Program-made: the position numbers and the translations under genes
Part shown: positions 34,287 through 43,231 of the stretch, in pieces
Position numbering within the stretch: the first letter of the stretch is position 1
Layout of the letters: each line of letters begins with the position of its first letter
Notes under the pieces: generated by a model
Told to the model about the DNA's origin: nothing
What the model saw: the letters and a program-made list of their open reading frames with translations, nothing else
Database searches by the model: none
NCBI GenBank assembly: GCA_003222395.1
Contig: QHWB01000033.1
Location: forward strand, 160,394 to 224,393
Direction of reading: 5' to 3'
Origin: Acidobacteriota bacterium
GTDB lineage: Bacteria; Acidobacteriota; Vicinamibacteria; Vicinamibacterales; CAVVIG01
Length of the DNA stretch: 64,000 bases

Positions 34287-36034
34287 CAGAACGGATGCTT
34301 CCCGGTCTCGATGACCGCATCGGCGATCCGACGGCGCAGCATGATCGCGTCGACCCCGCAGTGAATCGCGAGGCGCTGGACGCTAGGGCCGTAGGCGGAA
34401 TCGACACCGCGCGCTGTCAGCGCGGTCGCGACCTGCCTCACCGCGGCGGCGATCCGGCTCGCCGCTTCGTCGGCGTAGACGCGCGCGGCGTCGGCGGCGA
34501 GGCTGGCGCGACCGTCGCCGCGCGTGGTCATCTTCTCCGCCCGCGCGATCGCGCTTTCGATGGCGTACACCTCGGTGACGACGTCGGCGATCTGCGCCTG
34601 CACTTCCTGCGCCTCCTTCCAGTCGTCGCCGTAGCTGTCCGTCGCCTGGCCGAGCAGCGCGACGGCGACGCGCTTCGCACGAACGACGAAGTCGCGCTCG
34701 GCCGCCAGCGGTCCGCGCGGCAAGGGTGACGGCCGGTCGGCCAGCGCATCGCGCGCCGCCTCCGCATTGAACAGCGCCGGCGACTGCTTCTGCAGGCGCG
34801 CGGGGATCAGCAGGCGGTTGATCTCGTTCGTTCCCTCGTAGATGCGCGTGATGCGCGCGTCGCGGTACATCCGCTCGACAGGAAATTCGCGCGAGTAGCC
34901 GTTGCCGCCGAACAGCTGCACCGCCTGATCGACGGCCCATCCGAGCGCCTCGCTCGTCCAGATCTTGTTGATCGAACACTCGACGGCGAACCCTTCGATG
35001 GTCCTCATCACACGGGCGCCGTCGTTGCGGCCGGCCGATTCGACCGCGCGATCGACGTCGCCGAGCGCGCGATACGACATCGCGTCGCCGACGAAGGCGC
35101 GTACGGCCATGCCGGCGAGCTTCTCTTTGATCAGACCGAACTCCGCGATCGGCCTCCCGAACTGGCGCCGCTCCTTCGCATATTTCACCGACCGATCGAG
35201 CGCGAGCTTCACGCCCGACATATTGCGCGCGCCGAGCTTCACGCGGCCGAAGTTCAGGACGTTGAACGCGACCTTGTGCCCCTGTCCGATCGCGCCGAGC
35301 AGGTTCTCGACCGGCACCTTCACGTCGTCCAGCATCAGCGCAGTAGTCGACGAGCCGTCGAGGCCCAGCTTGATCTCGTCCCGGCCGCTGACGACGCCCA
35401 TGGTGCGCTCGACGAGGAACGCGGTGAACTGCTCGCCGTCAACCTTCGCGAAAATCGTGAAGAGATCGGCGAACTGCCCGTTGGTGATCCACATCTTCTG
35501 CCCGTTCAGCGCGTAATGACGGCCGTCGGCGCTCAACGTGGCGGTCGTCCGCGCGGCGAGCGCGTCCGATCCCGACTGCGGCTCGGTGAGCGCGTAGGCG
35601 CCAATCAACTCGCCGCTCGCCAGCCGCGGAAGGTAGCGCTGCTTCTGCTCCTGAGTCCCGAAATACACGAGCGGCAGCGTCCCTATCGACGTATGCGCGC
35701 CGAGCGATCCGCCGAACGACGGATCGATGGCGATCTGCTCGCCGACGTACGCCGCGCTGATCAAATCGAGGCCGAGGCCGCCGTACGCGGGCGGAATCTC
35801 GAGCCGCAGCAGATCCAGCTCGCTCGCCTTCTTCATCAGCCGGCGCGTGAGCTCCCAATCGTGCTTGTACAGCTGATCGACGACCGGAAGCACCTCTCTC
35901 TGCATGAACTCCGCGGCGGTCCGGCCGAACAGCCGCTGTTCTTCGGAGAGCTCTTCGCGGATGAACACGTCGTCTGCTTCAAGCGTCGTCGTGAGGAACC
36001 GGCCGCCGGTGATCGGTGTTTGTGTTTGCGTCAT
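34286..36034 (-). CDS. fadE: Acyl-CoA dehydrogenase (VLCAD/ACAD9-like)
   Basis: 582 residues. N-terminal and middle domains have IPPAYGGLGLDLISAAYVGEQIA, ALTEPQSGSDALAARTTA and KMWITNGQFADLFTIFAKVDG. The catalytic base glutamate lies in RITRIYEGTNEINRLLIPARL. The additional C-terminal domain of about 150 residues is as in the very-long-chain/ACAD9 group. It performs FAD-dependent alpha,beta-desaturation of acyl-CoA. It is co-transcribed with the MFS carrier and divergent from the SDR-FadD-PaaI-FadB-MaoC operon across a 164-base gap holding three repeat-A copies. The call of VLCAD type is from length and the extra domain. Confidence 0.9.
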   Translation of the reverse strand: MTQTQTPITGGRFLTTTLEADDVFIREELSEEQRLFGRTAAEFMQREVLPVVDQLYKHDWELTRRLMKKASELDLLRLEIPPAYGGLGLDLISAAYVGEQIAIDPSFGGSLGAHTSIGTLPLVYFGTQEQKQRYLPRLASGELIGAYALTEPQSGSDALAARTTATLSADGRHYALNGQKMWITNGQFADLFTIFAKVDGEQFTAFLVERTMGVVSGRDEIKLGLDGSSTTALMLDDVKVPVENLLGAIGQGHKVAFNVLNFGRVKLGARNMSGVKLALDRSVKYAKERRQFGRPIAEFGLIKEKLAGMAVRAFVGDAMSYRALGDVDRAVESAGRNDGARVMRTIEGFAVECSINKIWTSEALGWAVDQAVQLFGGNGYSREFPVERMYRDARITRIYEGTNEINRLLIPARLQKQSPALFNAEAARDALADRPSPLPRGPLAAERDFVVRAKRVAVALLGQATDSYGDDWKEAQEVQAQIADVVTEVYAIESAIARAEKMTTRGDGRASLAADAARVYADEAASRIAAAVRQVATALTARGVDSAYGPSVQRLAIHCGVDAIMLRRRIADAVIETGKHPF

Positions 36035-36044
36035 CGGTTTCCTG

Positions 36045-36160
36045 GCTCGCCTGAAAGGCTCGCGCTACACATGGCGTCGCACATATGGCGTTGTACGTAG
36101 CGCGATCCTTTCAGCGGGCGCGTCATCGTCGTACGTAGCGCGAACCTTACAGGCGAGCGG
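36045..36160. repeat. Repeat family A, cluster of three copies
   Basis: One copy is in forward orientation (36045-36068) and two are reversed (36097-36120 and 36135-36160), in the divergent gap between the acyl-CoA dehydrogenase and the SDR operon. The last copy ends immediately before the TTGACA promoter. Confidence 0.85.
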
Positions 36161-36189
36161 TTGACACTGCAGCGGCCCGGAAGTATAAG
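36161..36189 (+). promoter_or_regulatory. Consensus sigma-70 promoter of the beta-oxidation operon
   Basis: TTGACA (36161-36166), a 17-base spacer and TATAAG (36184-36189). The GTG start is only 9 bases after the -10, so transcription should begin at or within 1-3 bases of the start codon and give a leaderless mRNA. The promoter directly adjoins a repeat-A copy. Confidence 0.8.
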
Positions 36190-36198
36190 CCTGACATC

Positions 36199-36972
36199 GT
36201 GCCCACCATCAACGAATTATTCTCGCTCGCGGGGCGTGTCGCGATCGTCACCGGCGGATCGCGCGGGCTCGGACAGGAGATGGCCGAAGGCCTCGGCGAA
36301 GCGGGCTGCGCGCTGATGCTGTGCGCGCGGCGCAACGAATGGCTGCGGCCGACCGTCGACGCGATGCGCGCGCGCGGGTTTCGCGTGGAAGGCATGCCGT
36401 GCGACGTCGCGAAACCGCCGGACGTGCAGGCGGTGGTCGACAAGACCGTCGCGGTTTACGGGAAGGTCGACATCCTGATCAACAACGCGGGCGTGACGTG
36501 GGCCGCCGAGCCCGAGGATCTGCCGTTCGACAAATGGCAGAAGGTGGTCGACATCAACCTCACCGGCGCGTTCCTGTTCTCTCAAGCGGCGGGGCGGGAC
36601 ATGCTGACGCGCCAGTGGGGACGCATCATCAACATCGCGTCGATCGCCGGCCTGCATGCCTCGGTCAGCGGACCGCACTACGCGCCGTACGCGGCGACCA
36701 AGGCGGGGCTGATGGGGCTCACGCGCGAGCTCGCCGCGTCGTGGGGACGCAAAGGCATCCGCGTCAACGCGATCGCGCCCGGCTTCTTCCACTCGCGGCT
36801 CGCCGACGCCGCGATCGAGATGACCGAACCGGCGATCAAGGCGACGAGTCCGATTCCACGCGTCGGCGACGCGGGCGAACTGAAAGGCGTCGCGGTGTTC
36901 CTCGCGGCCGATGCGTCGAACTACATCACCGGTCAGACGATCGTCGTCGACGGAGGACGGACAATCGCGTGA
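36199..36972 (+). CDS. Short-chain dehydrogenase/reductase (FabG/gluconate 5-dehydrogenase-like)
   Basis: 257 residues from GTG 36199. NAD(P) motif TGGSRGLGQ, NNAG, the Ser of SIAGLHASVSG and Y-x-x-x-K in YAPYAATKAG, and C-terminal ASNYITGQTIVVDGG. It oxidises or reduces a hydroxyacyl or sugar-like substrate; within this operon a 3-hydroxyacyl-CoA is plausible. It is the first gene of a five-gene set and overlaps the next start by 4 bases (GTGA). Confidence 0.85.
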   Translation: MPTINELFSLAGRVAIVTGGSRGLGQEMAEGLGEAGCALMLCARRNEWLRPTVDAMRARGFRVEGMPCDVAKPPDVQAVVDKTVAVYGKVDILINNAGVTWAAEPEDLPFDKWQKVVDINLTGAFLFSQAAGRDMLTRQWGRIINIASIAGLHASVSGPHYAPYAATKAGLMGLTRELAASWGRKGIRVNAIAPGFFHSRLADAAIEMTEPAIKATSPIPRVGDAGELKGVAVFLAADASNYITGQTIVVDGGRTIA

Positions 36973-38651
36973 CTCCGGAGTCGCCCTACGCCGCGCGGCC
37001 GTGGCAGAAGCACTACGACTACTGGGTGCGGTCCAACTTGTCGTACCCGGGGCGTCCGCTCGCCGACATCCTCAGCATCACGGCGGTCGAGCGGCCGGAT
37101 CGTCCCGCGACACAGTTCCTCGGCGCGCAGCTGACGTACCTCGACCTGAAGCGCCGGGCCGACGCGCTCGCCGCGTCGCTCGCGCGAATCGGCATCGTCA
37201 AGGGCGATCGCGTCGCCGTCATGCTGCCCAACTGCCCGCAGTACATCTTCTCGGCGTTCGCGGTGCTGCGCCTCGGCGCGATCGTCGTCAACATCAACCC
37301 GAGCTACACGGCGCGCGAGCTGCTGACGGTGGCGAAAGATTCGGGCGCGCGCCTCATCATCACGCTCGACGCGCTGGCGCCGCTCGTGGAGGCCGTCCGC
37401 GCGCAGACATCGATCGAGCAGCTCATCGTCACGTCGCTCGCCGAGTACTCCGCGGCGGCGGCCGCGCCGCCGGTCCTCGCAGGCTCGCTGACGCTGGCGG
37501 ACCTGCTCGCGCCGGCGAAGCCCTCCGACATCCCGCGCGTCGCAATCGATCCCGAGGACCTCGCCGTGCTGCAGTACACGGGCGGAACGACCGGAACGCC
37601 GAAAGGGGCGATGCTGACGCACAGGAACATCTGGGCCAACGTCGTCCAGACCGAGTCGTGGACGAACCCGTCGTACGCGATCAACGGCAACGAGCGTTAC
37701 CTCGTCGTCATTCCGTACTTCCACATCTACGCGTTCTCCGTCTGCATGATGGTTGGTCTGCGGATTGGCGCCCTCCAGATCATCCATCCGAAATACGATC
37801 CCGATCAGGTGCTGGCGTCGATTCGCGATTTCCGCCCGACCTACTTCCCGGCGGTGCCGACCGTGTTCGTGTCGCTCCTGACCCATCCCAACGTCGGGGA
37901 GTACGGGCTCGAGCGCGTGCGCCTGTTCAACAGCGGCGGCGCGCCGTGTCCGATCGAAGTGATGGAAGAATTCGAGCGGCGCACCGGCCGCCCGCTCAAC
38001 GAGGGATACGGCCTGTCGGAAACGTCGCCCGTGACCCATTCGACGCCTCAGCTCGCGCGACGCAAGATGGGCACGATCGGTCTGCCGTTTCCCGACACCG
38101 ATGTGAAGATCGTCGACGTCGAAACGGGCGCGCGCGAGCTTCCGGTGGGCGAAGCCGGCGAGCTGTGCGTGTGCGGACCGCAGGTGATGAAAGGCTACTG
38201 GAACAAACCCGACGAAACCGCCGACGCGCTGCGCAAGCACGCAGACGGCCGCATCTGGTTCCACACGGGCGACGTCGCGCGCATGGACGACGAGGGGTTC
38301 ACGTCGATCGTCCAGCGGAAGAAAGACATGATCATCGTCGACGGCTACAACGTGTACCCGTCGGAAGTGGAATCGGTCCTCTACACGCATCAGGCCGTGC
38401 GGCTCGCCGCCGTCATCGGCATCCCCGATGCGTATCACGGCGAAGTCGTCAAGGCGTGCATCGCCCTGAAACCAGACACGACCGCGTCGGCCGACGAGCT
38501 GCTCGCGCACTGCCGCGAGAGCCTGACGGAGTACAAATTGCCGCACACGATCGAGATCCGCGAAACGCTCCCGATGAGCGCCGTCGGCAAGATCCTGTAC
38601 CGCGTGCTGCGCGAAGAACACGCCGCCGCCACCGCTGCAACGCACTCATGA
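36969..38651 (+). CDS. fadD: Long-chain fatty acid--CoA ligase
   Basis: 560 residues from GTG 36969. AMP-forming ligase: P-loop YTGGTTGTPKGAMLTH, acyl pocket region VVIPYFHIYAFSVCMMVGL, GYGLSETSPV, GEAGELCVCGPQVMKGYWN, the hinge region TGDVARMDDEGF then DMIIVDGYNVYPSEVE, and the catalytic lysine in LPMSAVGKILYR. It activates a fatty acid with ATP and CoA, feeding the acyl-CoA dehydrogenase and FadB-like enzyme next door. It overlaps the SDR upstream and the thioesterase downstream by 4 bases each. Confidence 0.92.
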   Translation: MTPESPYAARPWQKHYDYWVRSNLSYPGRPLADILSITAVERPDRPATQFLGAQLTYLDLKRRADALAASLARIGIVKGDRVAVMLPNCPQYIFSAFAVLRLGAIVVNINPSYTARELLTVAKDSGARLIITLDALAPLVEAVRAQTSIEQLIVTSLAEYSAAAAAPPVLAGSLTLADLLAPAKPSDIPRVAIDPEDLAVLQYTGGTTGTPKGAMLTHRNIWANVVQTESWTNPSYAINGNERYLVVIPYFHIYAFSVCMMVGLRIGALQIIHPKYDPDQVLASIRDFRPTYFPAVPTVFVSLLTHPNVGEYGLERVRLFNSGGAPCPIEVMEEFERRTGRPLNEGYGLSETSPVTHSTPQLARRKMGTIGLPFPDTDVKIVDVETGARELPVGEAGELCVCGPQVMKGYWNKPDETADALRKHADGRIWFHTGDVARMDDEGFTSIVQRKKDMIIVDGYNVYPSEVESVLYTHQAVRLAAVIGIPDAYHGEVVKACIALKPDTTASADELLAHCRESLTEYKLPHTIEIRETLPMSAVGKILYRVLREEHAAATAATHS

Positions 38652-39115
38652 CGCTCATCGGAACCCGACGCGGCCTCAGCGGCCTCGAATACTTTCAGCG
38701 CGTGCTCGCCGGCGAATTCCCGGCGCCGCCGATGCTGCAGCTCATGGGCATCCGGCTCGTCGAAGTCGACAAGGGACGCGTCGTCTTCGCGGCGACGGCC
38801 GAGGAGCGCTTCTACAACGGCACCGGCGTCGCGCACGGCGGCTTCGCCGCGACGCTGCTCGACACGGCGCTCGGCTGCGCGATCAACACGACGACGCCGC
38901 CCGGCAAGCGCTTCACGACGCTCGAACTGACGGTGAACCTGACGCGTGCGCTGACGATTGCGGCGGGCGAGGTGCGCTGCGAAGGCGTCGCCGTCCACGT
39001 CGGTGGCCGCACCGCGACCGCCGAAGCGCGCATCGTCGATCGCAACGGCAAACTCTACGCTCACGGCTCGACGACCTGCATCGTCGTCGAGTCAGCCGAG
39101 GTTCCCAATGGCTGA
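38648..39115 (+). CDS. PaaI-like hotdog thioesterase
   Basis: 155 residues. The hotdog fold motif NGTGVAHGGFAATLLDTALGCAI contains the HGG and Asp typical of PaaI/4-hydroxybenzoyl-CoA thioesterase-like proteins. It hydrolyses acyl-CoA thioesters, probably relieving CoA trapping during the pathway. Start overlaps the ligase stop (ATGA), and the end overlaps the FadB-like gene by 8 bases. Confidence 0.85.
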   Translation: MTLIGTRRGLSGLEYFQRVLAGEFPAPPMLQLMGIRLVEVDKGRVVFAATAEERFYNGTGVAHGGFAATLLDTALGCAINTTTPPGKRFTTLELTVNLTRALTIAAGEVRCEGVAVHVGGRTATAEARIVDRNGKLYAHGSTTCIVVESAEVPNG

Positions 39116-41318
39116 TCTCGTTCGCTACGAAATCGTCGACCGCGTCGCCATCGTCACCATCGACAATCCTCCCGTCAACGCGCTGAGCCCCGCCGTGTGG
39201 GACGGCATCGACGTCGCTGTCGCGCGCGCGGCGGCGGATCCGAACGCCGACGCCATCGTTCTCATCGGCGCCGGCACGACCTTCATCGCCGGCGCGGACA
39301 TCAAGGTGTTCGACACGCTGAAGACGGCCGCGGACTCGCTCGCCCGCTCCGCCAACACGCATGCGCTGCTGCGCCGCATGGAAGATGCGAGCAAGCCGGT
39401 CGTCGCGGCGATTCACGGCAACGCGCTCGGTGGGGGGCTCGAGATGGCGCAGGCCTGTCACTTCCGCATCGCCACAGCGGATGCGAAGGTCGGCCAGCCC
39501 GAAGTGCTGCTCGGCATCATTCCGGGCGCGGGCGGCACGCAGCGGCTGCCGCGGCTGTGCGGCGCGCAGCTGGCGCTCGAGATGTGCACCGACGGCAAGC
39601 CTGTACCGGCGTCGAAGGCCAAAGCGGCCGGCATCCTCGACGAAGTCCTGCCGGGGCGCGACCCTTCGACCGGCTCCGCGTCGTCCCGAGCGTCGTCGAG
39701 GGACGAGGGCGTCAACCGAGCGGAACTGCTGACCGCGGCCGTCGCGTTCGCCAAGTCGAAGGCGCAGGCGCGCACGATGCGGAAGACGCGCGACATCGCG
39801 CTGTCCCCGGAGCAGATCAAGAACGGAATCGAAGCCTGTCGGGCGATGCGCCAGACGCTCGCGAAGACCGCGAAAGGCGCGCGCGCGCCGCTGGCCGCCG
39901 TGGACGCGATTGAAGAGGGTCTGCGCCTCGGCTTCGCCGACGGATCGATCCGCGAGCGCGAGATCTTCGCGCAGTCGGTCGTGTCGACCGAATCGAAAGC
40001 GCTGCGCCATCTGTTCTTCGCTGAACGCGAGGTCGCCAAGGTACCGGACATTCCGAAGGAGACGCCGGCGCGCGACATCAAACGGGCTGCGGTCATCGGC
40101 GCCGGCACGATGGGCGGCGGCATCACGATGACGTACGCGAACGCCGGCATTCCGGTGCTGCTGAAGGACGTCGACGATGCGGCGCTGCAGCGCGGGCTGG
40201 CGACGATTCGGAAGAACTACGAGATCACGATGTCGAAAGGCAAGATGACCGCCGATCAGCTCGAGAAGACGCTCGCGCTCATCACGCCGACGACGTCGTA
40301 CGACGGCTTCGACCGGGTCGACATCGTCGTCGAAGCCGTGTTCGAGAACATGGATCTGAAGAAGCAGACGTTCGCCGAGCTCGGCTCGGTGACGCGGGCG
40401 GACTGCATTCTCGCGTCGAATTCGTCGACGCTCGACATCGACGAGTTCGCGCGCGCGAGCGGCCGGCCGCCGCAGGTCCTCGGACACCACTTCTTCAGCC
40501 CGGCCAACGTGATGAAGCTCCTCGAAATCGTCCGCGGACGCGAAACGAGCAGGGAGGCGATCGCGACGTCGCTGAAGCTGGCGAAAAAGCTCGGCAAGGT
40601 CGGCGTCGTCGTCGGCAACTGCTTCGGCTTCGTCGCCAACCGCATGCTCGCCTACTACATGCGCGAGGCATACCTCCTGCTCGAAGAGGGCGCGAGCGTG
40701 CCGCAGATCGATCGAGTGCTGACCGACTTCGGGCTGCCGGTCGGTCCGTTCGGCATGCAGGACATCGCCGGCATCGACGTCGGCGCGCGCATTCGGCAGT
40801 ATCTGAAATCGATCGGCAAGACGCGCGCCGAGGGACCGCAGTCGGCGATACCAGACATCCTCTTCGAGATGGGCCGCTACGGACAGAAAACCGGCGCCGG
40901 CTGGTACAAGTACGACGCGCCCGGCGGCAGGAACCGCACGCCGGATCCGCTCATCGAGGAGCTCGCCGACGAGGTGGCGTTCAAGCGCGGCATCACACGG
41001 CGGCCGATCGCCGACGAGGAAATCGTTGCGCGGATCATGACGGCGCTCGCGAACGAAGGGGCGCGCGTGCTCGAGGACGGTTTCGCGACTCGGGCGAGCG
41101 ACATCGACGTCGTTTACGTATACGGGTTCGGCTTCCCGCGTTACCGCGGCGGACCGATGTTCTACGCGGAAACGGTCGGCTTGCCCACGGTGCTCGCGCG
41201 AGTCCGGGAATATCGCGCGCGCTTCGGCGACTATTGGGAGCCGGCGCCGCTGCTCGAGCGGCTCATCGCCGACGGCCGCGGTTTCTACAGCGAAGCCGTC
41301 GCACAGCCGCTCGCCTGA
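39108..41318 (+). CDS. fadB: Bifunctional enoyl-CoA hydratase / 3-hydroxyacyl-CoA dehydrogenase
   Basis: 736 residues. The N-terminal hydratase (1-190) has the oxyanion loop AGADIK and both glutamate regions, GGGLEMAQACHFRIA and VGQPEVLLGIIPGAGGTQRL. The dehydrogenase NAD domain begins near 325 (AAVIGAGTMGGGI), with SNSSTLDIDEFA and HHFFSPANVMKLLEIVRG, and the C-terminal domains include NCFGFVANRM. It catalyses two steps of beta-oxidation. Residues near 184-205 (DPSTGSASSRASSRDEG) come from a CCCTTCGAC palindromic element inserted in frame between the domains. The stop TGA lies in a partial repeat-A copy. Confidence 0.92.
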   Translation: MADLVRYEIVDRVAIVTIDNPPVNALSPAVWDGIDVAVARAAADPNADAIVLIGAGTTFIAGADIKVFDTLKTAADSLARSANTHALLRRMEDASKPVVAAIHGNALGGGLEMAQACHFRIATADAKVGQPEVLLGIIPGAGGTQRLPRLCGAQLALEMCTDGKPVPASKAKAAGILDEVLPGRDPSTGSASSRASSRDEGVNRAELLTAAVAFAKSKAQARTMRKTRDIALSPEQIKNGIEACRAMRQTLAKTAKGARAPLAAVDAIEEGLRLGFADGSIREREIFAQSVVSTESKALRHLFFAEREVAKVPDIPKETPARDIKRAAVIGAGTMGGGITMTYANAGIPVLLKDVDDAALQRGLATIRKNYEITMSKGKMTADQLEKTLALITPTTSYDGFDRVDIVVEAVFENMDLKKQTFAELGSVTRADCILASNSSTLDIDEFARASGRPPQVLGHHFFSPANVMKLLEIVRGRETSREAIATSLKLAKKLGKVGVVVGNCFGFVANRMLAYYMREAYLLLEEGASVPQIDRVLTDFGLPVGPFGMQDIAGIDVGARIRQYLKSIGKTRAEGPQSAIPDILFEMGRYGQKTGAGWYKYDAPGGRNRTPDPLIEELADEVAFKRGITRRPIADEEIVARIMTALANEGARVLEDGFATRASDIDVVYVYGFGFPRYRGGPMFYAETVGLPTVLARVREYRARFGDYWEPAPLLERLIADGRGFYSEAVAQPLA
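39661..39705. repeat. CCCTTCGAC ... GTCGAGGG palindromic element inside fadB
   Basis: The left arm CCCTTCGACCGGCTC and right arm GAGCGTCGTCGAGGG are inverted with a few mismatches around CGCGTCGTCCC. The frame is kept; the encoded peptide is Ser/Arg-rich and lies in the inter-domain linker. Confidence 0.75.
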
Positions 41319-41323
41319 AAGGC
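41308..41323. repeat. Partial repeat A supplying a stop codon
   Basis: CGCTCGCCTGAAAGGC equals the first 16 bases of repeat A. Its TGA ends fadB, and the MaoC ATG follows directly. Confidence 0.65.
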
Positions 41324-41779
41324 ATGACACGCCTCGACGTCTCTACTCTGCGTGATCAGGTTGGACAGGAAGTCGCGGTCAGCGGCTGGTTGGAGGTAAC
41401 CCAGGAGCGTATCAACCAGTTTGCCGACGCGACCGGCGATCGCCAGTGGATTCACGTCGACACCGAGCGGGCCGCAGCCGAATCGCCGTTCAAGATCACC
41501 ATCGCTCACGGATTCCTTACGCTGTCGCTGGTAAGCGCGCTGCTCCGCGACGCCGTCGAGTTCACCGGCCTGCGGATGGCAATCAACTACGGCATGAACC
41601 GCCTGCGCTTCGTCGCGCCCGTTCCGGCCGGCTCCCGCGTGCGGGCGCGCTTCACCCCGGCGAGCGTCGACGACGAAAAAGGAAGCATCCAGGTGACCTG
41701 GCGGGTGACGGTCGAGCGGGAGCGCTCGGACAAGCCGGTCCTGGTGGCCGAATGGCTCGTTCGGTATTATCCGCGCTAA
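41324..41779 (+). CDS. MaoC-like (R)-enoyl-CoA hydratase
   Basis: 151 residues. It has the hydratase-2 motif FADATGDRQWIHVD with catalytic Asp and His, followed by ESPFKITIAHGFLTLSLVS. It hydrates enoyl-CoA to the (R)-3-hydroxy form, giving a route complementary to the (S)-specific FadB-like enzyme. It is 5 bases downstream of fadB and is the last gene of the operon. A TAAAAT hexamer (41777-41782) at its stop may start the next transcript. Confidence 0.88.
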   Translation: MTRLDVSTLRDQVGQEVAVSGWLEVTQERINQFADATGDRQWIHVDTERAAAESPFKITIAHGFLTLSLVSALLRDAVEFTGLRMAINYGMNRLRFVAPVPAGSRVRARFTPASVDDEKGSIQVTWRVTVERERSDKPVLVAEWLVRYYPR

Positions 41780-41819
41780 AATGAAGTCGCCAGCCTGCCA
41801 TGCCTGACACGAGTCCGCC

Positions 41820-42491
41820 ATGACCTGTTCGAAGTTCATCCCAGTTGCGATCGCGGCTGTCGTGTGCGTGTCGTTGCCGGCAACGGCGAGCGCGCAGCGC
41901 CGCGGCGGCGGTGCGCGCGGTGGCGTTGTCCACGGCGGCGTTGTCCGCGGCGGAGGCGGACACGTTGTCGCCAGCGGCCGCGCGATCGGTCGTCCGATCG
42001 GCGGACGCGCCGGCTTCGTCGCGCCGCGAATCATTTCGCCGCGCATCATCGGCTTCGCTCCGTATCGTCCGTACTACTACGGTTATCGTCCGGGTCTCAC
42101 GATTGGGTTCTTCGCCGGGTTCGGATACCGGTATCCGTACTACGCGCCGTATTACGGCTATCCGTATCCTTATTACTACGGTGGTTATCCAGGGTACGGT
42201 TACGGCTACTCCGGTTACGGTTACTCCGGCTATCCGCCGGCGTCGTACGTCAGCGCACAGCCCGGTTACACCTATGGCGGGCTTCACATCGAAGGCGCGC
42301 CGCAGGATGCGCAGGTGTTCGCGGACGGTTACTACGTCGGCGTCGTGGACGACTTCGACGGTCCGTTCCAGCATCTGAATCTGACGGCCGGACCGCACCG
42401 CATCGAGATCCGCGTGGCCGACGATCCCCAGCCGATCGCGTTCGACGTGAACGTGCCGCCGGGACAGACCATCACTCTTCGCGTGCAGTAA
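41820..42491 (+). CDS. Secreted Gly/Tyr-rich protein with PEGA domain
   Basis: 223 residues. Signal peptide 1-26 (ending ASAQ). Residues 27-60 are Gly/Arg/Val-rich and residues 80-140 consist of tyrosine-rich repeats (YYGYRPG, YPYYAPYYGYPYPYYYGGY). The C-terminal 75 residues form a PEGA domain (GGLHIEGAPQDAQVFADGYYVGVVDDFDGPFQHLNLTAGPHRIEIR). Such proteins are envelope or surface associated; no enzymatic role is visible. It is convergent with the cytosine deaminase gene. Confidence 0.8.
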   Translation: MTCSKFIPVAIAAVVCVSLPATASAQRRGGGARGGVVHGGVVRGGGGHVVASGRAIGRPIGGRAGFVAPRIISPRIIGFAPYRPYYYGYRPGLTIGFFAGFGYRYPYYAPYYGYPYPYYYGGYPGYGYGYSGYGYSGYPPASYVSAQPGYTYGGLHIEGAPQDAQVFADGYYVGVVDDFDGPFQHLNLTAGPHRIEIRVADDPQPIAFDVNVPPGQTITLRVQ

Positions 42492-42516
42492 TCGTCAGGC
42501 GGCAGGTCGACCGCGG

Positions 42517-42975
42517 TCACGCTTCGCGCGGATTGCGGTCGACGCCGATATCTTCGTTCCACAGCTCCGGGTGCGCGGCGATGAAGTCCGACATCATCCG
42601 GATGCACCGTTCGTCCTGCACGACCTCGACGCGCACGCCGCGCGATCGCAGCAGATCTTCTTCACCCATGAACGTGCGGTTCTCGCCGACGATGACGCGG
42701 CGGATGCCGTACAAGAGAATCGCGCCCGAGCACATCGCGCACGGCGACAGCGTGGTGTACATGACCGACTCGCGGTAGACCGACGCCGGCTGTCGGCCCG
42801 CGCGCTCGAGCGCATCCATCTCGCCATGCAGCACCGCGCTGCTCTGCTGCACGCGGCGGTTGTGACCCCGACCGAGGATGACGCCGCGGTGCACGAGCGC
42901 CGCGCCAATCGGGATGCCCCCTTCGGCGAGGCCGCACTCAGCTTCTTCGATGGCGGCGGCGAGAAAGCTGTCCAT
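42517..42975 (-). CDS. Cytosine deaminase, yeast Fcy1 type
   Basis: 152 residues from ATG 42975 (MDSFLAAAIEEAE). Zinc ligands in HGEMDAL and PCAMC. Beyond the general deaminase fold it matches fungal cytosine deaminase along its length: HGEMDALERAGR, VMYTTLSPCAMCSGAILLYGI, VVQDERCIRMMSDFI and the terminal WNEDIG. It deaminates cytosine to uracil for pyrimidine salvage. Bacterial CodA is an unrelated amidohydrolase, so this type is noteworthy. It is divergent from the DUF1328 gene with 75 bases between starts. A guanine deaminase or TadA-like role is less likely given the Fcy1-type C-terminus. Confidence 0.8.
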   Translation of the reverse strand: MDSFLAAAIEEAECGLAEGGIPIGAALVHRGVILGRGHNRRVQQSSAVLHGEMDALERAGRQPASVYRESVMYTTLSPCAMCSGAILLYGIRRVIVGENRTFMGEEDLLRSRGVRVEVVQDERCIRMMSDFIAAHPELWNEDIGVDRNPREA

Positions 42976-43050
42976 GACGCGGTCATTGTTCACCACATCC
43001 GTATGCGGCGGCACGCGTTTCGCACACTCAGGATCGCGGAGGGTGAAGTC

Positions 43051-43227
43051 ATGCTTCACATGGCGCTGGTGTTCTTGGTTGTCGGCATCATCGCGGCCCT
43101 GCTCGGGTTCACGACGATTGCCGGCGCGTCGTTCGCGATCGCCAAGTTCCTGGCGGGCCTGTTCCTGATCCTGTTCCTCGTGTTCCTGATCATCGGACTG
43201 TCCGCCGCACGACGGATCATCGACTAG
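43051..43227 (+). CDS. Small DUF1328 (YtjA-like) membrane protein
   Basis: 58 residues, two membrane helices. The sequence MLHMALVFLVVGIIAALLGF and GLFLILFLVFLIIGL matches the DUF1328 family. Known members are small inner-membrane proteins of unknown role, often stress-linked. GGAGGGTGAAGTC precedes the ATG. Confidence 0.85.
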   Translation: MLHMALVFLVVGIIAALLGFTTIAGASFAIAKFLAGLFLILFLVFLIIGLSAARRIID

Positions 43228-43231
43228 CTTC

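Noticed and set aside
41285..42398. Minus-strand genes opposite maoC and the PEGA protein
   Set aside because: They are antisense shadows; the plus-strand products have clear hydratase and PEGA motifs and a signal peptide.
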